64,000 bases of DNA. It comes from Aspidiotus rigidus. Its lineage: Eukaryota; Arthropoda; Insecta; Hemiptera; Diaspididae. The position numbers and the translations under genes are program-made. The stretch spans positions 1,798,001-1,862,000 of the forward strand of contig JAVHKY010000044.1 in NCBI GenBank assembly GCA_035079385.1, read 5' to 3'. Of this stretch, positions 59,501 to 64,000 are shown one piece after another. The first letter of the stretch is position 1, and the number at the start of each line of letters is the position of its first letter. The notes beneath the pieces were generated by a model that saw only the letters and a list, made by a program, of their open reading frames with translations, was not told where the DNA came from and did no database searches.

Positions 59501-61050
59501 GGACAAGTTAGATCAAGTAAAGCGATATAACCCATTCCAAGGTAGGTAATGATTATCATTTCTTCAATTTCCGAGAAATGGCTCATGTCGAAGAGTTTCA
59601 TATTTTGTGAACCTGCCCTGTTTTTACCGGAGAGTGCGTGGCTTATTCTAGTCCCAGTTTTAAAACCATTTAAATGGCCACGGTACTCATCACATCGTTA
59701 GATAAGTACTTCTGTTCTGTAGGAATCTCTATGAGATGGAGTCTTATGCATAAACGACGAAAACCCTAAAAGGAAGCAAATGCGGTGCGGTGTAGACCCT
59801 CGAGATTAGAACTTGAAATTGAATTGGAAAACTCGTTTTACTACATACCGGTAGCTATTGATATCAGTATCCCTTATTCGTCATTGACGTGTGAATTCAA
59901 ATATTTTCCAATCTAACACCAAGTAAATTTTCGAAGGTTTCGCTCGCAGAAAGTTTCACTAGGCCTCCAGAAGGTATGAGGCATAGGCCTGTACGCGTTT
60001 TTTACAAGACGTCATAGTTCTCAGCCAAACTATTATATTTGCAAAAAAGGAAAACTAGAAATTTGTTCGACCTTCTATTCTCGAACGAGCGAAACTTGTT
60101 ACCAACTCTGGGCCTCATGAAGGGCAGAACAATCTCGCTTTAGAAATCATGTCTGATGAAGATGTTCTACCGCTTTCTTTCAGACCTACTTTTTTTTTCT
60201 ACCGCGACAAAATTTCTTCTCGAATTTTCAGATAATTGCGTTTACGTATCCGCACATAATAAAGATAAACTATTAGAAACTCTTCTTCGCTCTGCGTTGT
60301 GTACTTTGAAAACTTACTTATACACGTTCGATCAGGCAATTTGTAGAAAATTTACTCTCGGGTATAGCCAAACCAGCGAAGATTTATCGTCGTTGATTTA
60401 AAAACGAATTTCTAAAATTGAATTTCTTGAAACGAGCTTTTATTTTTCGAAAGGATTTAATGGGGTGAACTCGATGTACGTTGAATACCTTATATGTGGT
60501 GCAATCAATCATGTTTCTCTACACTTCGGGGTACGCATTGTCAAGTTATTCGGCGTTCCGAGTCGACCGGGTAACCAACTTGTTGCAAGATAAAAATAAA
60601 AAAAGACTCATCAGCTCATTTTTAGGAAAAATAATTCGTTTTTCATCCATTAAGTGTTGACAATGGAAAGGTTTAATAAAACGTATTCAATTTATTAATT
60701 CTTTAACAATGTGAAATGTACTTCCTCAGTTTACCATCAAATAGACAGTTTCGCAATGCTAATTTGCTGTCGCACCGTGTGCTATCGAGTTTCTCCCATT
60801 TTGCAATGCAGTGGTCTGCGTTGGAAAATTCGATCAGGGAGGGGAAAGAGATTCATTCATGAAATTGATTAAAAAGGGTAGGGAACCTATTTTATGGCAA
60901 TTATGAACTAAGATGAAAAAAAGCAGCTTGAAGCGATTATAAAATTATTGATTTTGCGATTTCCTTAATCGATCATTTGAAAAATTTGACGCTTTATATT
61001 CTCATTAACTCTATCACTAGCGTAATTTTCCAAGTACTCAAAGAGCACAA
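56559..61050. other. ADAM intron: no gene supported
   Basis: The 145-codon plus-strand frame at 57808-58245 is Arg/Lys/Leu-rich and has no domain or partner exon, so I treat it as chance. The short frame at 59445-59541 ends on a GTAGGT donor and is mentioned as a finding. Nothing else recognised. Confidence 0.5.
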
Positions 61051-61309
61051 GTATACGCTAACTAAACAATAAAGAGGAATACTCCGACGTGGAGTAAAAA
61101 AATGCAAACCGCAGAAAAATTGAAAATACGACGAGCGCTTTCGGTTAAACAACCATCAGGCTCGAAGATGGTTGTTTAACCGAAAGCGCTCGTCGTATTT
61201 TCAATTTTTCTGCGGTTTGCATTTTTTTACTCCACGTCGGAGTATTCCTCTTTATTGTTTAGTATGGATAGCCGTAACTTAAAGGAACGGATTCGTGTAT
61301 ACGCTAACT
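61051..61309. mobile_element. Perfect palindromic insertion with 13-bp target-site duplication
   Basis: GTATACGCTAACT is present at 61051-61063 and again at 61297-61309. Between them lies a perfect inverted repeat, 61062-61157 against 61167-61262 (96-bp arms, 9-bp loop AGGCTCGAA), then 34 bp of single-copy tail. The arms include GGAATACTCCGACGTGGAGT, ATGCAAACCGCAG, and CGAGCGCTTTCGGTTAAACA. The AGCGCTTTCGG segment is shared with the arms around the Penelope-like fragment near 40.5-41.3 kb. I infer a head-to-head dimer of a Penelope-type terminal sequence that inserted as one unit. The lack of any arm mismatch implies a recent event or gene conversion. Confidence 0.85.
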
Positions 61310-62289
61310 CTGAATCAACTCAATAACTCTAATTTTGCGACCCATCTTCTGGTGTCTGGATATTCTTTTCCTGGACCTGGAAATGTTCGCCTTATACCTG
61401 AGGAGAGCTCCAACTAAAAACTTTGAGCACTGGAGTCTGCAGAGATCATCAAATTTGTTTATCCTTACTCACCTATAGTAAACGAGATAATCCCTACTTC
61501 ATACCTCGCTGATATAATCCGTACATAAAATGATTTAGGTGAATAATGATATAACCTATTTGCGATTTATTTCTTGACGGGTTTACTCACTTTCAATCAT
61601 GCAGTATATGTTTTCGCCCGTCGATGGATTTTTATTTGGAAGCGGTTGCTAATTTTATTAATAGGTAAATATTTTACGACTCTAGTAACTTTATGTGTTT
61701 GTCTATTTATATGTCGTAGCATGGAACAAAGAATTTTTGATCCTTTTTTTTATAAAGATTCAGAGCTTGAAATACCTTTGGCTGCCACCTTGTTCTATTC
61801 TTTCAGCCCTTCAGGAGTTGCGTGTCTGTAGCAAAATGTAGCTCGAAGATAAAAATTTTTCATAAGTGTCTGGTGAAACAATTCCGGACGATCGGATATT
61901 CTTCAGGAAAATGCTGAATACGTAGATACCAAAAAGCCAGGAACCCGCGAGTTCTCTGCCCCACGACAAAATAGCTACCTAAAATTAGAAGTTGAATGTC
62001 ATTGTTCTTGCGTCTCTATGCGTGCGGAATTTTCTCAGGATATACACACTTTTTTGGAGGATGATAATTATGAAACTATTCTATTGAAAGTCAAGTTTTA
62101 TCTCAAATTTTTGTGTTTTATGTTTGGAAATAATTATGGTTTGTTTATCGTTGTTAAGTACATTTTGCCTCTTTTTGCATATTTTATTCCATGATTTTTT
62201 TTTCCTCTCATTTTCTTTCTCTTTTCTTCATCGTTTCCTTTGGTTTTCTCAAAGTCCGTTTTTCGATTCACACTTTTTTAAATTCTTCC
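61310..62289. other. ADAM intron: no gene recognised
   Basis: AT-rich sequence with short hydrophobic chance frames. No repeat structure noted apart from T-rich tracts near 62190-62225. Confidence 0.5.
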
Positions 62290-62420
62290 ATCCCCCCCCC
62301 CATCTATATTAAGCTCGAAAGTTCATATTCTTTGAAGCTCCACCCTATCAGATATAAGCTCATTATTCGAAATTTTTTTTCAAGTCCTGGAACTCTCAAG
62401 TCCTTCTCCCATCACATAGC
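62290..62420 (+). repeat. Worn minisatellite units of the Helentron-like family
   Basis: Three diverged units with CCATCTATATTAAGCTCGAA, CCTATCAGATATAAGCTCAT and CAAGTCC. They lie left of an AT-rich block that holds a separate foldback element. Similar units resume at 63050, so this may be one element split by a later insertion. Confidence 0.6.
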
Positions 62421-62623
62421 ATGTGAAATTTAAATAAAGACTTTTATTTTTTCAAAATAATATTATTTATAACTTTTTGAATTTATAATTTAAAATTGAA
62501 TTTAAAATATTAAAATTAATATAAAATAAAAATGTATAAAACTAAAATTTACAAAATAGTTATATTTATTAATTAAATTAAATATTAAACTTGAATTTAA
62601 ATATTCAAATCAGAATTTTAAAT

Positions 62624-62881
62624 ATTATAATCTTTGACTATATACTTCTTATGGATTGAGCTAAGACGATGTTTACCCGTGGAAAGATATGATAAGAAAA
62701 TAAGATGCGGAGGACTCAACATAAGCGACGCGGTTGATTGCGGAGGGAGAAGAAGCTGTTACTCCTCCGCGCAATCACTCGCGCTGCCTTCCGCACGCTA
62801 TACATGTTTCCACGCTCGTTTAACATTGCGTTATATGGACGAAGCTCAGTCCATAAGAAGTACATAGTCAAAGATTATAAT
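62624..62881. mobile_element. Foldback MITE, 258 bp
   Basis: Ends are inverted: ATTATAATCTTTGACTA at 62624-62640 and its perfect inverse at 62865-62881. Pairing continues inward (CTTCTTATGGATTGAGCT against AGCTCAGTCCATAAGAAG) and, with more mismatches, to the centre (TGCGGAGG, GTGATTGCG blocks). The inside is GC-richer than the AT-rich flanks. No coding sequence. The flanks are too AT-rich to call a target-site duplication (TA or TTA both possible), so the superfamily is open. Confidence 0.85.
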
Positions 62882-63049
62882 AAATTGAAAACTTTACATA
62901 CATAATATTTAATAATATTTTTATTAATAAAATTATATTTATCAATTTCAACATTTAAATTATAAAAATTTTATTTATAAAATTATTTAAATAAAATAAT
63001 TTAGTAAAGAAAATTTATTTAATTTTCCAAACCTTCTATCAAAACTCAG

Positions 63050-63395
63050 AGCCCATTATATGTGGCTTGGAGGTCAAAATTTTTCCAATTCCCCCTCCTA
63101 TTAGGTATATCTTGAAACAGGAAATTTGTCGGAGTCTCCTTCCATCACACATAGCTTGTAAGTGGAAATTTTTCCAAGTCCTCCCTCTTCTCATAGATAG
63201 CTCGGAGTTTATTATAATACCGCTTGGAGGTCGAAATGTCCCTTAACCCCCTTCTATCACATGTAGTTCTTGAGTCAAAATTTTTCTGAGTTCTGTAACC
63301 TTGGGTTGATGACGTCATCAAGCTCAGACGCGCTCGCGGACGCGGAAATTTCCTGAAGAAACCCCTCTCCCAAAAAGGGATAGCGGGTTCTCCGC
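63050..63395 (+). repeat. Helentron-like element relic with minisatellite units, copy F
   Basis: Five or so diverged units (TTATATGTGGCTTGGAGGTC, AATTTTTCCAAGTCCTCC, CTATCACATGTAGTTCTTGA), then a GATGACGTCATCAAGCTCAG block and CGCGGACGCGG, then AAAAAGGGATAGCGGGTTCT. Block order resembles the other copies, but the terminal inverted pair is not clear. It lies in the ADAM intron about 350 bp before the last visible exon. Confidence 0.6.
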
Positions 63396-63750
63396 TAAAA
63401 GGAATTTTTAGTTAATTCGAGTTCGTTGATGAATAAATTTGAGAGTTTAAAATGCGGACTATTACTTCATTGTTGTTTGTTTGAAAAGAGAAGAAAAATG
63501 GTACGAAATGAAAAAGAGAATCGCTAAAACTAGTTTTAACACGAATGGCTTCTAAGAGGCAGGCGTGTCTGTGATACACCTACTACTAAAAGCGATCATA
63601 CCAGTGCTAAAGCTTGGAGGTATTGCTGAGCACTGGTATGAGTAAAAGCCCCAGATACAATGACGTATCATACGAGACGATCTTGTGACTCACAATTTAT
63701 TATTTTAGAACCATGCTGTAAATTTGTACGTGTTATTTTTACTGTTACAG

Positions 63751-63963
63751 AGACACCCGCATGTTATATTTGAATCGCATGGAAAAATGAACTATGGCTG
63801 TGCTACTAATGAAGCTGACTCCGATGTTCGACCGACTGGAGGACATAGTCGTTCAAAGCCTAAACGTACGAATAATCAGTTTTTAGAATTCTCTCGTGTG
63901 AAACGAGACGTCGGTCAGATCACAAAATACGTAGAAGTCGCGCTCATTGTCGACCGAGCAATG
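63751..63963 (+). CDS. mmd: ADAM (mind-meld-like) exon f, end of prodomain and start of metalloprotease domain
   Basis: Acceptor TTACTGTTACAG, donor GTGAGT, 213 bp, 71 codons, phase 0. It continues GGDLA from exon e with RHPHVIFESHGKMNYGC. A variable basic linker follows, then a furin-type site RVKR at about residue 55 of the exon, then KYVEVALIVDRAM, the first strand of the reprolysin domain. Cleavage at RVKR would release the prodomain in the Golgi. The zinc-binding HExxH region and the disintegrin, cysteine-rich and transmembrane parts lie beyond the window, so catalytic competence cannot be judged. Confidence 0.95.
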
Positions 63964-64000
63964 GTGAGTGGATAGAACTATTTTTTCATGAGCTAATTGC

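Overview
This is a eukaryotic, AT-rich, gene-poor window that looks like insect nuclear DNA. Genes are split by GT-AG introns, microsatellites and homopolymer runs are common, and the recognisable proteins are of arthropod type: a mind-meld-like ADAM, a CLIP-domain serine protease and a short prolyl 4-hydroxylase alpha subunit. The transposon mix also fits an insect: Penelope-like elements, R1- and CR1/Jockey-like LINE pieces, hAT, and Helentron-like elements with internal minisatellites. I cannot fix the order from sequence alone. Most of the short open frames are chance frames or transposon debris.

Layout. At the left edge (517-1127, minus) lie three exons of the N-terminal domain of a prolyl 4-hydroxylase alpha subunit; the rest of that gene is off-window. 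Running the other way, six in-phase exons of an ADAM metalloprotease (mind-meld / ADAM11-22-23 type) are spread from 9527 to 63963. They encode the prodomain up to the start of the metalloprotease domain, and the gene continues off the right edge. The intron between its second and third visible exons is about 40 kb. On the opposite strand inside it sits a complete seven-exon gene (30135-33687) for a secreted CLIP-domain serine protease of 406 residues with an intact His-Asp-Ser triad. The same intron holds a plausible two-exon gene of unknown function (23362-25031).

Repeats. A 1.7 kb element (28336-30073) has 17-bp inverted ends, about 33 units of a roughly 45-bp minisatellite including a 454-bp higher-order duplication, and a CGGACGG block. 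It looks like a Helentron-associated element (DINE-1/HINE architecture). Shorter relatives are at 31641-31893, 35404-35847, 53954-54288 and 54393-54713, with worn pieces at 1-175, 62290-62420 and 63050-63395. Penelope-like reverse transcriptase and GIY-YIG endonuclease relics lie at 10280-11430, 37390-38400 and 40660-41105. The last is flanked by inverted arms that share an AGCGCTTTCGG motif with a perfect 201-bp palindrome (61062-61262), itself bounded by a 13-bp target-site duplication. A tRNA-like repeat family has three copies, one of them folded back on itself.

The three firm genes show no pathway link. The protease is probably an extracellular cascade enzyme (immunity or dorsoventral type), the hydroxylase an ER collagen-modifying enzyme and the ADAM a cell-surface protein. 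Their closeness is best read as chance plus intron nesting. All exon models come from reading frames, splice signals and phase only.
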